Below, piece by piece: positions 29,163-38,021 of a stretch of DNA of 38,230 nt. This stretch comes from Bacteroidota bacterium (GTDB lineage: Bacteria; Bacteroidota; Bacteroidia; Bacteroidales; F082): positions 1 through 38,230 of the forward strand of contig JAJRQN010000024.1 in the NCBI GenBank assembly GCA_024280235.1. Direction: 5' to 3'. The translations under genes were made by a program, and so were the position numbers. Numbering within the stretch: the stretch's first letter is position 1; every line of letters begins with the position of its first letter. The notes under the pieces were generated by a model that worked only from the letters and a program-made list of their open reading frames with translations, did no database searches and was not told where the DNA came from.

Positions 29163-30005
29163 ATGGTAACGTTTTCAACCATAAAAGAAATTTCCGCTTA
29201 TCTCGGGCAACAGAAAGCTACGGGAAGGAGCATTGGCTTTGTGCCCACCATGGGCGCATTGCACAAGGGGCATATGGCACTTATGCAGCGGGCAAAAAAC
29301 GAAAATGACCTTTTGGTGGTAAGTATCTTCGTAAATCCCGAGCAGTTCAACAATGCCGATGATTTGAAAAAATATCCGCGTACGCTCAGAGAGGACAGTC
29401 AAAAGCTGGAAGAGATAGCATGTGATGTACTTTTTGCTCCGGATACCAATGAAATGTATCCTGAAAAAGTTACAGAACAGTACGATTTTGGCCAGCTGGA
29501 TAAAGTGATGGAAGGGGTTTTCCGTCCCGGTCATTTCAACGGTGTGGCTATTGTAGTAAAAAAACTTCTCGACATTGTCCGCCCGGATCGTGCCTATTTT
29601 GGTGAGAAAGATTTTCAACAGCTGGCGATCATTAAAAAGCTTGTGGCTATGGAAAAAATTCCCGTGGAAATTGTCCCCTGCCCCATTGTCCGCGAACCCG
29701 ACGGCCTGGCAATGAGTTCGCGCAACCGCCTTTTGAATTCGGAAGACCGGAAGATAGCGCCGTTTATTTACAAGACACTCAAAGAAGCAAAACTACGGCG
29801 AAATCATATTTGTGCCAACCCGTTGCGACAGATGATTATCAATATTTTTGAAGGTAATGACCATTTCAGGCTGGAGTATTTTGATATTGTGAATGACGAA
29901 ACACTCCAGCCTGTCAACGCATGGAACAACAAAACAGGAACTATTGCCTGTGTTGCCGTGTGGCTTGGAAATATTCGCCTTATCGATAACATCCGGATTA
30001 TTTAA
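29163..30005 (+). CDS. panC: Pantoate-beta-alanine ligase
   Basis: 280 aa; GFVPTMGALHKGHMALM, VSIFVNPEQFN, DRAYFGEKDFQQLAI, MSSRNRLL. Confidence 0.96.
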   Translation: MVTFSTIKEISAYLGQQKATGRSIGFVPTMGALHKGHMALMQRAKNENDLLVVSIFVNPEQFNNADDLKKYPRTLREDSQKLEEIACDVLFAPDTNEMYPEKVTEQYDFGQLDKVMEGVFRPGHFNGVAIVVKKLLDIVRPDRAYFGEKDFQQLAIIKKLVAMEKIPVEIVPCPIVREPDGLAMSSRNRLLNSEDRKIAPFIYKTLKEAKLRRNHICANPLRQMIINIFEGNDHFRLEYFDIVNDETLQPVNAWNNKTGTIACVAVWLGNIRLIDNIRII

Positions 30006-30045
30006 TACTTTTGCAAAAAAATTGTGGCTTAATCATGCTTGAAAG

Positions 30046-30393
30046 ATGACAATAGAAGTCCTGAAATCGAAAATTCACCGTGCTACCGTTACAGAGGCGA
30101 ATTTGAATTATATCGGCAGTATCACCATTGACGAAGAGCTGATGGATGCCGCCAACCTGATTGAAAACGAGAAGGTCAGTATCTACGACATTACCAATGG
30201 CAGCCGGCTCGACACTTATGTCATCAAGGGAAAACGCCACTCCGGAGTAATCTGTCTGAATGGCGCCGCCGCACGCAAAGTGGCCGTGGATGACCTCATT
30301 ATCATTGTTTCTTATGCTGTCATGGATTTTGAAGAAGCAAAAAGTTTTAAGCCGCATATCATTTTTCCTGATAGAAATAATTTTTTAAAATAA
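30046..30393 (+). CDS. panD: Aspartate 1-decarboxylase
   Basis: 115 aa; [23 protein letters not shown] with the G-S pyruvoyl cleavage site, [19 protein letters not shown]. Confidence 0.96.
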   Translation: MTIEVLKSKIHRATVTEANLNYIGSITIDEELMDAANLIENEKVSIYDITNGSRLDTYVIKGKRHSGVICLNGAAARKVAVDDLIIIVSYAVMDFEEAKSFKPHIIFPDRNNFLK

Positions 30394-30404
30394 GCCGGTA
30401 AAAA

Positions 30405-31427
30405 GTGCAGCGCAAACAGGTAATTTCTGTTTTGAAGTATCTCCTTTTTCTGGTTTTCGGACTGGTTCTTTTGTGGCTGAGTTTCCGGAAATTAGACATG
30501 AACGAGGTGTGGGGTGAAATACGTAAAGCTCATTATTCATGGCTCTTTTTCTCACTCTTTTTGGTATTGATTTCCCATGTTTTACGCGCTGCCCGATGGA
30601 ATCTGCTCATTGGCGGGCTGAACTACAAAACACGGCTTACCACAACTTTTTATTCCGTTATGATTGGCTATCTTGCCAATACGGCTGTTCCCCGCATGGG
30701 AGAGTTTGTCCGATGTGGCGTCTTATCAAAAAAAGAAAATATTCCTTTTAATGCCCTGTTCGGGACGGTCATAATAGAACGCATCTTCGACCTCATCGTA
30801 TTGGTCATGCTGATATTTGGAGTGATTGTGTTTCAAGTAAGGCTGCTCCGCGACTTCCTGCACGAAATACTTGGTCCTTTTGCCAGAACAATTTTTGTAA
30901 ATATCTGGGATATCAGCCTTTTTTCCGCATTGATATTGTTTGTTTTAGCAGGGATTTTTATTTTACTGAAACGAAACAAACACCGATACAAAAATCACTC
31001 TATTTATCTGAAAATGAGAGTCTTTTTCAAAGGCGTGCTGGAAGGTATTAAGACCGTGAAAACTATGAAAGATAAGTGGCTGTTTCTCATTTATACTTTT
31101 CTTATCTGGCTGTTTTATGCGCTGATGGTTTATGTTCCGGTTATGATGTTTCCCGAAACCTCTTCGCTGAATTTCGTGGATGGACTTACCCTGCTCGCCA
31201 TAGGAAGCCTTGGTATTGTTGCACCTGTTCCGGGAGGAATCGGTGCATACCATTTCATTGTAAAATCCATTCTTGTAGAACTCTACCACATCAGTCCCGA
31301 TGTGGCCATCTCTTTTGCAACAATAACACATGCAGGACAGACTCTTCTAAATGTGGTTGTGGGTGGTCTTGGATATTTGATTATCTTTCTGACCAAATCT
31401 CAAAAACCTCGTAATGAAAAATTATAA
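30405..31427 (+). CDS. Lysylphosphatidylglycerol synthase TM-region (UPF0104)-like membrane protein
   Basis: 340 aa, multiple TM segments; LISHVLRAARWNLLI, NTAVPRMGEFVRCGVL, VPVPGGIGAYHFIV. Confidence 0.88.
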   Translation: MQRKQVISVLKYLLFLVFGLVLLWLSFRKLDMNEVWGEIRKAHYSWLFFSLFLVLISHVLRAARWNLLIGGLNYKTRLTTTFYSVMIGYLANTAVPRMGEFVRCGVLSKKENIPFNALFGTVIIERIFDLIVLVMLIFGVIVFQVRLLRDFLHEILGPFARTIFVNIWDISLFSALILFVLAGIFILLKRNKHRYKNHSIYLKMRVFFKGVLEGIKTVKTMKDKWLFLIYTFLIWLFYALMVYVPVMMFPETSSLNFVDGLTLLAIGSLGIVAPVPGGIGAYHFIVKSILVELYHISPDVAISFATITHAGQTLLNVVVGGLGYLIIFLTKSQKPRNEKL

Positions 31428-31911
31428 CATTATCGAAAAGAAGATTCTGGAAAAAGAAAAGCTATCGAAAATGCTCCTCTTATGGCGTTTTCAGCAAAAG
31501 AAAATTGTATTTACCAACGGCTGTTTCGATTTACTGCATTTGGGCCACATCGACTATTTGAGCAAAGCCAAAGATGAAGGCGACATTTTAATTGTTGGTA
31601 TAAACACGGATCGTTCGGTGAAAATGCTGGATAAAGGAACAAACCGGCCAATTACCGGAGAAATTAGTCGTGCCACCATTATTGCTGCACTTCATTTTGT
31701 GGATGCAGTCGTTTTGTTTGATGAAGAAACACCTTACAAACTGATAAAAACGATGCAACCAGATGTGTTGGTAAAAGGCAGCGACTACCGGCCGGAAGAT
31801 ATTGTGGGATACGATGTTGTAAAAGAAAAAGGCGGAGAGGTGATTACAATCGACTTCCTGAAGGGCTACTCTACCACCGGTATCATAGAAAGAATAACGA
31901 GCGGAAAGTAA
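31414..31911 (+). CDS. rfaE2: D-glycero-beta-D-manno-heptose 1-phosphate adenylyltransferase (RfaE2/HldE C-terminal type)
   Basis: 165 aa; KIVFTNGCFDLLHLGHIDYLSKAKDEGDILIVGINTDRSVK, PDVLVKGSDYRPEDIVG. Confidence 0.92.
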   Translation: MKNYNIIEKKILEKEKLSKMLLLWRFQQKKIVFTNGCFDLLHLGHIDYLSKAKDEGDILIVGINTDRSVKMLDKGTNRPITGEISRATIIAALHFVDAVVLFDEETPYKLIKTMQPDVLVKGSDYRPEDIVGYDVVKEKGGEVITIDFLKGYSTTGIIERITSGK

Positions 31912-32248
31912 AAATCGTAAAATGTAGAAATATCCAACACGTAAATGTAAAATGCCGCTTCATTTTCGATAATTTCGGCTAACTCCTACTTTAATGTACT
32001 GAAAAATAATCGAAGGAACAATTATTTGTAGAATTTATTGCTGCAAGGAAACATTTCCCATAGAATTTGGTTACCCGAATGAGATCCCAAAAGGGGATAA
32101 ATATGAAAAGCTCTGTACACATTGCGGGGAAAAAAGAATGAGAAAATCTCATAACTCTGAAGGGGTTAAACAAAAGACACATATATATCCATGTTACCCC
32201 CTGTTTTAAAAAAATAAAAACAAAAATAAATTTGGTTAATCGGATATT

Positions 32249-32281
32249 TGTACATATTTTAGTACATTATTACGTACTAAA
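32249..32281. promoter_or_regulatory. Candidate YefM-type operator upstream of TA operon
   Basis: TGTACA (32249-32254) and palindrome TTTAGTAC-attattac-GTACTAAA (32258-32281), 10 bp before the antitoxin ATG. Confidence 0.6.
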
Positions 32282-32290
32282 TATAAAATT

Positions 32291-32542
32291 ATGTTAACAA
32301 CAACAATTTCAGACTTTAGAAAAGATATTAAAAAATACCTTGACAGGGTAACTGAAAATTTTGAGACTTTAATAATTAATCGTGGAAAAGATTCAGGAGT
32401 TGTTATTATTTCATTAGAAGAATACAATTCTTTAAACGCAACTCAATACGAGTTATCATCAAAGACAAATGAAGCGAGGCTTGATTCTGCAATTGAAAAG
32501 TTAAAAAAGGGATCAATGTTTCAAAAAGAACTTATTGACTAA
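32291..32542 (+). CDS. Phd/YefM-family antitoxin
   Basis: 83 aa; MLTTTISDFRKDIKKYLDRVTENFETLIINRGKDSGVVIISLEEYNSL. Confidence 0.9.
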   Translation: MLTTTISDFRKDIKKYLDRVTENFETLIINRGKDSGVVIISLEEYNSLNATQYELSSKTNEARLDSAIEKLKKGSMFQKELID

Positions 32543-32799
32543 TGAAATATATATTTGTTGATGAATCCTGGGAAGATTATTTATATTGGCAGAAAACCAA
32601 TAAAAAATTACTTAAAAGAATAAATGACTTGTTAAAAGATATTTCACACAATCCGTATTCAGGAATTGGGAAACCAGAACCATTAAAATATAAATATAGA
32701 GGATTTTGTTCCCGCAGAATTAATAGTGAACACAGACTGATTTACCAAGTTAGAGGCGAAGAAATACTAATTGCTAAATGTAGATTTCACTACGATTAA
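32542..32799 (+). CDS. yoeB: YoeB/Txe-family RNA endonuclease toxin
   Basis: 85 aa; ESWEDYLYWQKTNKKLLKRINDLLKDI, GIGKPEPLKYKYRGFCSRRINSEHRLIYQV, CRFHYD; TAATG overlap with antitoxin. Confidence 0.92.
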   Translation: MKYIFVDESWEDYLYWQKTNKKLLKRINDLLKDISHNPYSGIGKPEPLKYKYRGFCSRRINSEHRLIYQVRGEEILIAKCRFHYD

Positions 32800-32816
32800 A
32801 AAAAAAGGGGGTAACA

Positions 32817-32921
32817 GCACCTCATACACTATAGCCGGCTTTGTTCTTCGTTACGAAAATAGTTGTATTTAGCTATTGGAAATACAAGAAAATACGGATA
32901 GAAACCGGCTACGGTGCATAG
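32817..32921. repeat. Direct repeat copy A (~105 bp), with inverted termini
   Basis: GCACC...TAGCCGG...CCGGCTACGGTGC; aligns along its length with copy B. Confidence 0.75.
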
Positions 32922-32956
32922 TCAAACCGTTGTACACAAGCTAAAAATAAATATTA

Positions 32957-33009
32957 TAATGACTTATAGTCATAACTTTTGGTCATTATAGTAATTTGAT
33001 TTATTTTTG
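32957..33009 (+). promoter_or_regulatory. Promoter/operator region of AAA ATPase gene
   Basis: ATGACT-TAT-AGTCAT palindrome, ATAATGAC...GTCATTAT inverted repeat (32957-32964/32982-32989), TTG at 32979 and -7 box TATTTTTG at 33002-33009. Confidence 0.5.
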
Positions 33010-33023
33010 CAGGAAAAAAAGAA

Positions 33024-34145
33024 ATGTATCAAAGAATAATTGAAGATATTGTAAAAGATAAAATTGGAAGTGGAAAAGCAATAATCATTGTTGGAGCAAG
33101 GCAGGTTGGGAAAACCACATTAATAAAAAAAATACTTGAAGGACAAGAATATCTATTTCTTGATGCTGACGACCCTTCAATAAGACAATTACTTTTAAAT
33201 CCTAATACAGAAGAAATACGAACAATTTTGGGTGAGAATAAAATCGTTTTTGTTGACGAAGCACAGCGAATAAATGGTATAGGATTGACACTGAAAATTA
33301 TTACCGACCAATTTAAAAAAGTTCAATTATTTGTTTCAGGTTCCTCATCTTTTGATTTGGGAAATAAATTAAACGAACCATTAACAGGCAGAAAATGGGA
33401 ATATGAATTATTTCCAATATCGTGGGAAGAATTTGAGGAAAAAGAAGGTTTTGTAAAATCAGAACAACAAATCGAAAACAGATTATTATTTGGGTTTTAT
33501 CCCGAAGTTCTAAACAATAAAGGAAAAGAAAGAACAGTATTAAAAAATCTGGTAAGTAGTTATCTGTATCGCGATATTCTTGCATTCTCAGAAATCAGGA
33601 AACCCGAAATATTAGATAATCTTTTATTAGCCCTTGCATTACAAGTAGGAAGTGAAGTCAATTATAATGAACTTGCAGGAACAATAGGAGTAAATAAAAT
33701 TACAATTCAAAAATATATTGACATTCTTGAAAAAGGAGATATTATTTTTCGATTAAACAGTTTCAGTAGAAATTTAAGAAATGAGATAAAACGAAACAGA
33801 AAAATTTATTTTTATGATAACGGAATAAGAAATATGATTATAGGAAATTTTAATCCACTTAAACTACGAACAGATGTTGGAGCACTTTGGGAAAATTTCC
33901 TGATTTCAGAAAGGAGAAAACAAAATATTTATAAAGACACATTTGCAAGAATGTATTTTTGGCGAACCAAACAACAGCAGGAAATTGATTTTGTAGAAGA
34001 AAAAGACGGAAAAATTTATGGATTTGAATTTAAATGGAAAACAAAAGCAAAAATAAGATTACCTGAAACATTTGTAAAAACATATAATGCAAAAGCAAAG
34101 ATAATTAACCGAAATAATTTTAGAGAATTTGTAATAATTAAATAG
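33024..34145 (+). CDS. AAA family ATPase with DUF4143 C-terminal domain
   Basis: 373 aa; GARQVGKTTLI Walker A, IVFVDEAQRI Walker B, LFVSGSSSFDL, FPISWEEF, ALWENFLISERR, FWRTKQQQEIDFVEEKDGKIYGFEFKW. Confidence 0.92.
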   Translation: MYQRIIEDIVKDKIGSGKAIIIVGARQVGKTTLIKKILEGQEYLFLDADDPSIRQLLLNPNTEEIRTILGENKIVFVDEAQRINGIGLTLKIITDQFKKVQLFVSGSSSFDLGNKLNEPLTGRKWEYELFPISWEEFEEKEGFVKSEQQIENRLLFGFYPEVLNNKGKERTVLKNLVSSYLYRDILAFSEIRKPEILDNLLLALALQVGSEVNYNELAGTIGVNKITIQKYIDILEKGDIIFRLNSFSRNLRNEIKRNRKIYFYDNGIRNMIIGNFNPLKLRTDVGALWENFLISERRKQNIYKDTFARMYFWRTKQQQEIDFVEEKDGKIYGFEFKWKTKAKIRLPETFVKTYNAKAKIINRNNFREFVIIK

Positions 34146-34166
34146 TTAGTGTACAAAAAAGGCTCC

Positions 34167-34265
34167 TGCACCATAGCCGGTTCCATCCTCCGATATGGAA
34201 ATAGTTATAAATTTAGCCATTGGAAATAATAAGAAAATACGGCTAAAATCGGCTTCGGTGCATAG
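34167..34265. repeat. Direct repeat copy B (~99 bp)
   Basis: TGCACCATAGCCGGTT...ATTTAGCCATTGGAAAT...AAGAAAATACGGCTAAAATCGGCTTCGGTGCATAG, co-linear with copy A. Confidence 0.75.
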
Positions 34266-34464
34266 CCCTGCAGAATTACCAGCAATTGTGAAATTAAAAA
34301 AAACTTCCGCCTTCGGTTTTCTGACTTCCCCCATAATCGATTCCTTTAGCACTACAATAACAATTTACCCATTAAAATGGAAGTAGAACAATAAAAAATA
34401 GTAAAGTATAGTTCTAATTCTCAATACTTTACAATCCTTTTCAAAAAATATGTTAAAAAAACAC

Positions 34465-34494
34465 TTGACAAATAATATTTTTGTTGTATCTTTG
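34465..34494 (+). promoter_or_regulatory. Bacteroidetes-type promoter for the TetR operon
   Basis: TTG at 34465-34467, 19-bp spacer, TATCTTTG at 34487-34494. Confidence 0.75.
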
Positions 34495-34495
34495 C

Positions 34496-34511
34496 AAGTG
34501 ATTACTTACTT
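34496..34511. promoter_or_regulatory. Candidate TetR operator site 1
   Basis: AAGTGATTACTTACTT, near-palindromic, directly after the -7 box. Confidence 0.55.
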
Positions 34512-34615
34512 ATAAAGATTAAAAATTTGAATAAAGTAGCCATGGGAAATAAAAAAATCAGATTGTTTGATATCAGAAGCTAACGGAGTATCAATAAAAA
34601 ATTTATTAGTTTGTT

Positions 34616-34631
34616 AAGTAAATACTCGCTT
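34616..34631. promoter_or_regulatory. Candidate TetR operator site 2
   Basis: AAGTAAATACTCGCTT, 12/16 identical to site 1, five bp before the TetR ATG. Confidence 0.55.
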
Positions 34632-34636
34632 GCTAA

Positions 34637-35287
34637 ATGATAACAGAGTCGAAACAACAAAATCGAGAAGAAAAAATGAAAACAGTTGTGGAAAGAGCAT
34701 CGGGAACGGTAAGAAAGAAACAAATTAAAAAAGCCACCCTTGAGATTATCTCCGGGGAAGGATTTAAAAACCTTTCTACCAAAAATCTGGCCAGCCATGT
34801 ACACCTGAGCGAAGGAGCCATCTTCCGTCATTTTCATTCAAAAAACGACATCATCCTCTCGATTTTTTCTGATGTGAAAGATGATTTACTCAAATCATTG
34901 CAAAAAATAGCCGAGAAACAAACCCCGCCCCAAAAAAGGCTGGAAGAGTTTATGCGCTTTCATATAAAATATCTGAAATTGAACAACGGTGTTACCATTT
35001 TGTTGTTTACCGAAGCTGCTTATCAAAATAACAATCTGCTGAAAAAACAATTAAACCAGTTTTTTTGGCTTATTAAACAATATTTCGGAAAAATCATCCA
35101 CGATGGTATTGCCTTGGGTATTTGGAATAGTACGCTTTCGGTTGACACCATCTCCTCCCTGTATATTGGGATTCCCATTACCATGAACATTGAAATGAAT
35201 CTGATTCCGGAAATTTTTTCCTATGACAATTTTTGTAGTCAGATGTTTTTGTTGATTTCTCGTTTGTTGGTATGTGCAGAACAATAA
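34637..35287 (+). CDS. TetR/AcrR-family transcriptional regulator
   Basis: 216 aa; N-terminal HTH RKKQIKKATLEIISGEGFKNLSTKNLASHVHLSEGAIFRHFHSKNDII. Alternative start at an internal Met (MKTVVERASG). Confidence 0.9.
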   Translation: MITESKQQNREEKMKTVVERASGTVRKKQIKKATLEIISGEGFKNLSTKNLASHVHLSEGAIFRHFHSKNDIILSIFSDVKDDLLKSLQKIAEKQTPPQKRLEEFMRFHIKYLKLNNGVTILLFTEAAYQNNNLLKKQLNQFFWLIKQYFGKIIHDGIALGIWNSTLSVDTISSLYIGIPITMNIEMNLIPEIFSYDNFCSQMFLLISRLLVCAEQ

Positions 35288-35321
35288 ATAAACAAAAAAA
35301 GAACCTATAAAACTCAAAACA

Positions 35322-36779
35322 ATGAAAAATGTAAAACAAACCATTTTTAAAGAAGCGGTCAATCAGGTAATATCCAATAAAATGTTGCGTGTAATGGCTG
35401 TAAAACAACTGGATAAATATCTGTATAGTAACCTGACAGGTATAGGCCGTCAGCTGCTGGAACAGGAAAAACTGGATCAGTATGCATTTATGTCGTCTAT
35501 TGTAAACCAGGTAAGAAAAAACCTTGACAAAGGCTTTATCAAACCCGCCGTTATGAAAAAGATGGCAAAAGTTTTTGTGGGCGATTCATATAATCCCGAC
35601 AGACACCAAAAGCTAAATCCTGCCAAAGAAGCTTACAAAGAAAAATACGGCGATTATCCCCCGCAGTTTATCACCCTCTCTCCCGGAAAAGGATGCAACC
35701 TACATTGTACAGGATGCTATGCCTCAGCCGATTCGGCTATTGCCGAGAAACTTGACTTTGAAACAACAAGGAGGATTGTAAAAGAAACTCATGATATTTT
35801 TGGAAGCCGGTTTATAACCATCAGCGGTGGTGAACCGTTTATGTACAAATCGGATGGGAAAACTATTTTTGATCTTTTTGAGGAGTTTGACGATATGTTT
35901 TTCCTCGTTTATACCAACGGGACCCTTATTACTGAAGGCATTGCCAACAAACTGGCCGAACTGGGAAATGTTACGCCTGCTATTTCCGTTGAAGGCTGGG
36001 AAGAACAAACCGACGAAAGACGCGGAAAAGGTGTTTATCATCGTATTCTGAAAGCTATGGCTAATCTGCGTAATGCGGGCGTTCCGTTTGGCATGTCAGT
36101 TACCTCAACAAGCCACAATATCGAAACACTTTTGAAAAATGATTTTTATGAATACTTCTTTAATGAACTGGGAGTTTCCTACATGTGGCAGTTTCAGCTT
36201 ATGCCTATTGGCCGGGGAAAAGATGTAATTGATTTGATGATTTCACCCGAACAACGTGTAAAACTTTACAAACAATGGACACATTTTCTCGAAGACAAAC
36301 ATTTCCCCATTGCAGACTTCTGGAATTCGGCATCTCTTTCCAGCGGATGTATTGCTTATGGCAGATGGAACGGCTATTTCTATATCGATTGGAACGGAAA
36401 CATCATGCCTTGTGTTTTTGTTCCGTATTATGTTGACAATGTGAAAGATTTGTATGCCAATGGCAAAACACTGGCTGATGGTCTTCAATCAAAATTGTTT
36501 AAAAACGGAAGAAAATGGCAAAAAGACTATGGATTTGAAAACCCGGAGCACAGAGGAAACGTGTTGATGCCCTGCTCTATCCGCGACCACTATAAAAACT
36601 TCAAAGAAAACATTCTAACCTCTGACGTCAAAGGTGAAGATGAGGAAGCCGAAGCCGTATTGCACGATCCGGAATATGAAAAAATGCTTATTGCTTTTGA
36701 TGATGAACTTCAAAAGCTGACAGAAGGTATTTTTAATGAGAAGTATTTAAAAAATGAACCGGTTACCAATGAAGCCTGA
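35322..36779 (+). CDS. Radical SAM protein
   Basis: 485 aa; CNLHCTGC (CxxxCxxC), SGGEPFM; additional Cys near the C-terminus (GNIMPCVFVPYY, VLMPCSIRDHY); ~100-aa N-terminal extension. Confidence 0.9.
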   Translation: MKNVKQTIFKEAVNQVISNKMLRVMAVKQLDKYLYSNLTGIGRQLLEQEKLDQYAFMSSIVNQVRKNLDKGFIKPAVMKKMAKVFVGDSYNPDRHQKLNPAKEAYKEKYGDYPPQFITLSPGKGCNLHCTGCYASADSAIAEKLDFETTRRIVKETHDIFGSRFITISGGEPFMYKSDGKTIFDLFEEFDDMFFLVYTNGTLITEGIANKLAELGNVTPAISVEGWEEQTDERRGKGVYHRILKAMANLRNAGVPFGMSVTSTSHNIETLLKNDFYEYFFNELGVSYMWQFQLMPIGRGKDVIDLMISPEQRVKLYKQWTHFLEDKHFPIADFWNSASLSSGCIAYGRWNGYFYIDWNGNIMPCVFVPYYVDNVKDLYANGKTLADGLQSKLFKNGRKWQKDYGFENPEHRGNVLMPCSIRDHYKNFKENILTSDVKGEDEEAEAVLHDPEYEKMLIAFDDELQKLTEGIFNEKYLKNEPVTNEA

Positions 36780-37956
36780 TAAATTCCATACTGTTATTGT
36801 TGACAGGAAAGAACACATCAGGGATTTTCTGGATTTCCCTGATATGCTTTATAAATCTGACAAAAACTGGATAAGGCCGTTGGATGAAGAAATTGAAAAA
36901 GTTTTTAATTCCGAAACCAACAAGCTTTTCAGAAACGGAGATGCCTCCCGATGGATTTTACTGGATAAAAGGCAACAGATAGTGGGACGTTTGGCTGCAT
37001 TCTACAACAAAAAAAGTGCTGTAAAAAACAGCCAGCCAACCGGTGGTATTGGCTTTTTTGACTGTATCAACAACCAGCAGGCTGCCAATACCCTTTTTGA
37101 TACCGGCAAAAACTGGCTCAAAGAAAAAGGTATGGAAGCCATGGACGGCCCCATAAACTTTGGCGACCGCGATAATTTCTGGGGTTGCCTGTCTGAGGGA
37201 TTTGACCATAAACCGGTTTTTAACATGCCTTACAATTATCCGTTCTACAACAGCCTGTTTGAAAACTACGGATTTAAAAACTACTTCAATCAGTACACCT
37301 ATCATATTGATGTGCAGGGCGGTTCGCATTCGCCCATAATTCGGGAGAAAGCAGCCCGTTTACATCGCGATCCAAACTATCATTTTGAGATTCTCGGCAA
37401 AGAAAATCAATCACGCATAGCCAACGACTTTATGGTCATTTTCAATAAAGCCTGGGCACGATTCTCAGGCGTCAGTCGTATTCGTAAAGAGCAGGCCAGA
37501 GCTTTATTCAAAACATTAAAACCCATCATGGATCCACATGCCGTTATATTTGGCTATTACCAAAACGAACCCATTGCATTTTATGTGATGGTTCCCGATC
37601 TAAACCAGATAATACAAAAATTTAATGGTAAAATGAATCTACTGAATAAGTTCAGACTTATTGCTGATTTAAAGCTATTCAAAAAATGCGACCGGCTTAT
37701 CGGCCTGATTTTCGGCGTAGTTCCCGAACATCAGGGCAAAGGGGTTGAATCTGCACTCGTAGTACGTTTTGAAGATGAAATTTTCAGTGGAAGAGTAAAA
37801 TATACCGATTTGGAGATGAACTGGATAGGTGATTTTAATCCCGGCATGATGAAACTGGTCGAACAAATCGGGGGAACCATTTACAAAACACACATTACTT
37901 ACCGGTATCTTTTTGATACCGAACAGAAATTTGAACGGGCAAAAAAAACTTCATAG
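36769..37956 (+). CDS. GNAT-like N-acyltransferase family protein
   Basis: Met at 36769 overlaps the radical SAM stop (ATGAAGCCTGA). FLDFPDMLYKSDKNWIRPLDEEIEKVF, GPINFGDRDNFWGCLSEGFDHKPVFNMPYNYPFYNSLFENYGF, FGVVPEHQGKGVESALVVRFEDEI. Confidence 0.75.
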   Translation: MKPDKFHTVIVDRKEHIRDFLDFPDMLYKSDKNWIRPLDEEIEKVFNSETNKLFRNGDASRWILLDKRQQIVGRLAAFYNKKSAVKNSQPTGGIGFFDCINNQQAANTLFDTGKNWLKEKGMEAMDGPINFGDRDNFWGCLSEGFDHKPVFNMPYNYPFYNSLFENYGFKNYFNQYTYHIDVQGGSHSPIIREKAARLHRDPNYHFEILGKENQSRIANDFMVIFNKAWARFSGVSRIRKEQARALFKTLKPIMDPHAVIFGYYQNEPIAFYVMVPDLNQIIQKFNGKMNLLNKFRLIADLKLFKKCDRLIGLIFGVVPEHQGKGVESALVVRFEDEIFSGRVKYTDLEMNWIGDFNPGMMKLVEQIGGTIYKTHITYRYLFDTEQKFERAKKTS

Positions 37957-38021
37957 AAAAGATAAACTCTTGTTATAAATTCTTTTTAAGAAAGAGTTAT
38001 CCTGATCTTAAAATTGTAAAA

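Larger units (their letters stand above)
32192..32816. repeat. 11-bp inverted repeat bracketing the toxin-antitoxin module
   Basis: TGTTACCCCCT at 32192-32202 and AGGGGGTAACA at 32806-32816, exact reverse complements. Confidence 0.5.

Noticed and set aside
32817-32921. Integron attC-like site (repeat ending CCGTTGTACAC)
   Set aside because: Does not match RYYYAAC/GTTRRRY core sites, no integrase in window, and copy B lacks the same end.
34401-34432. GTAAAGTAT/ATACTTTAC 9-bp inverted repeat upstream of the TetR promoter
   Set aside because: Possibly a weak terminator for the ATPase, but the loop is long and the T-tract is poor; left unassigned.
209-37893. Numerous antisense ORFs in the supplied track
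   Set aside because: They are shadows of clear genes on the opposite strand, with no recognisable domains or independent support.
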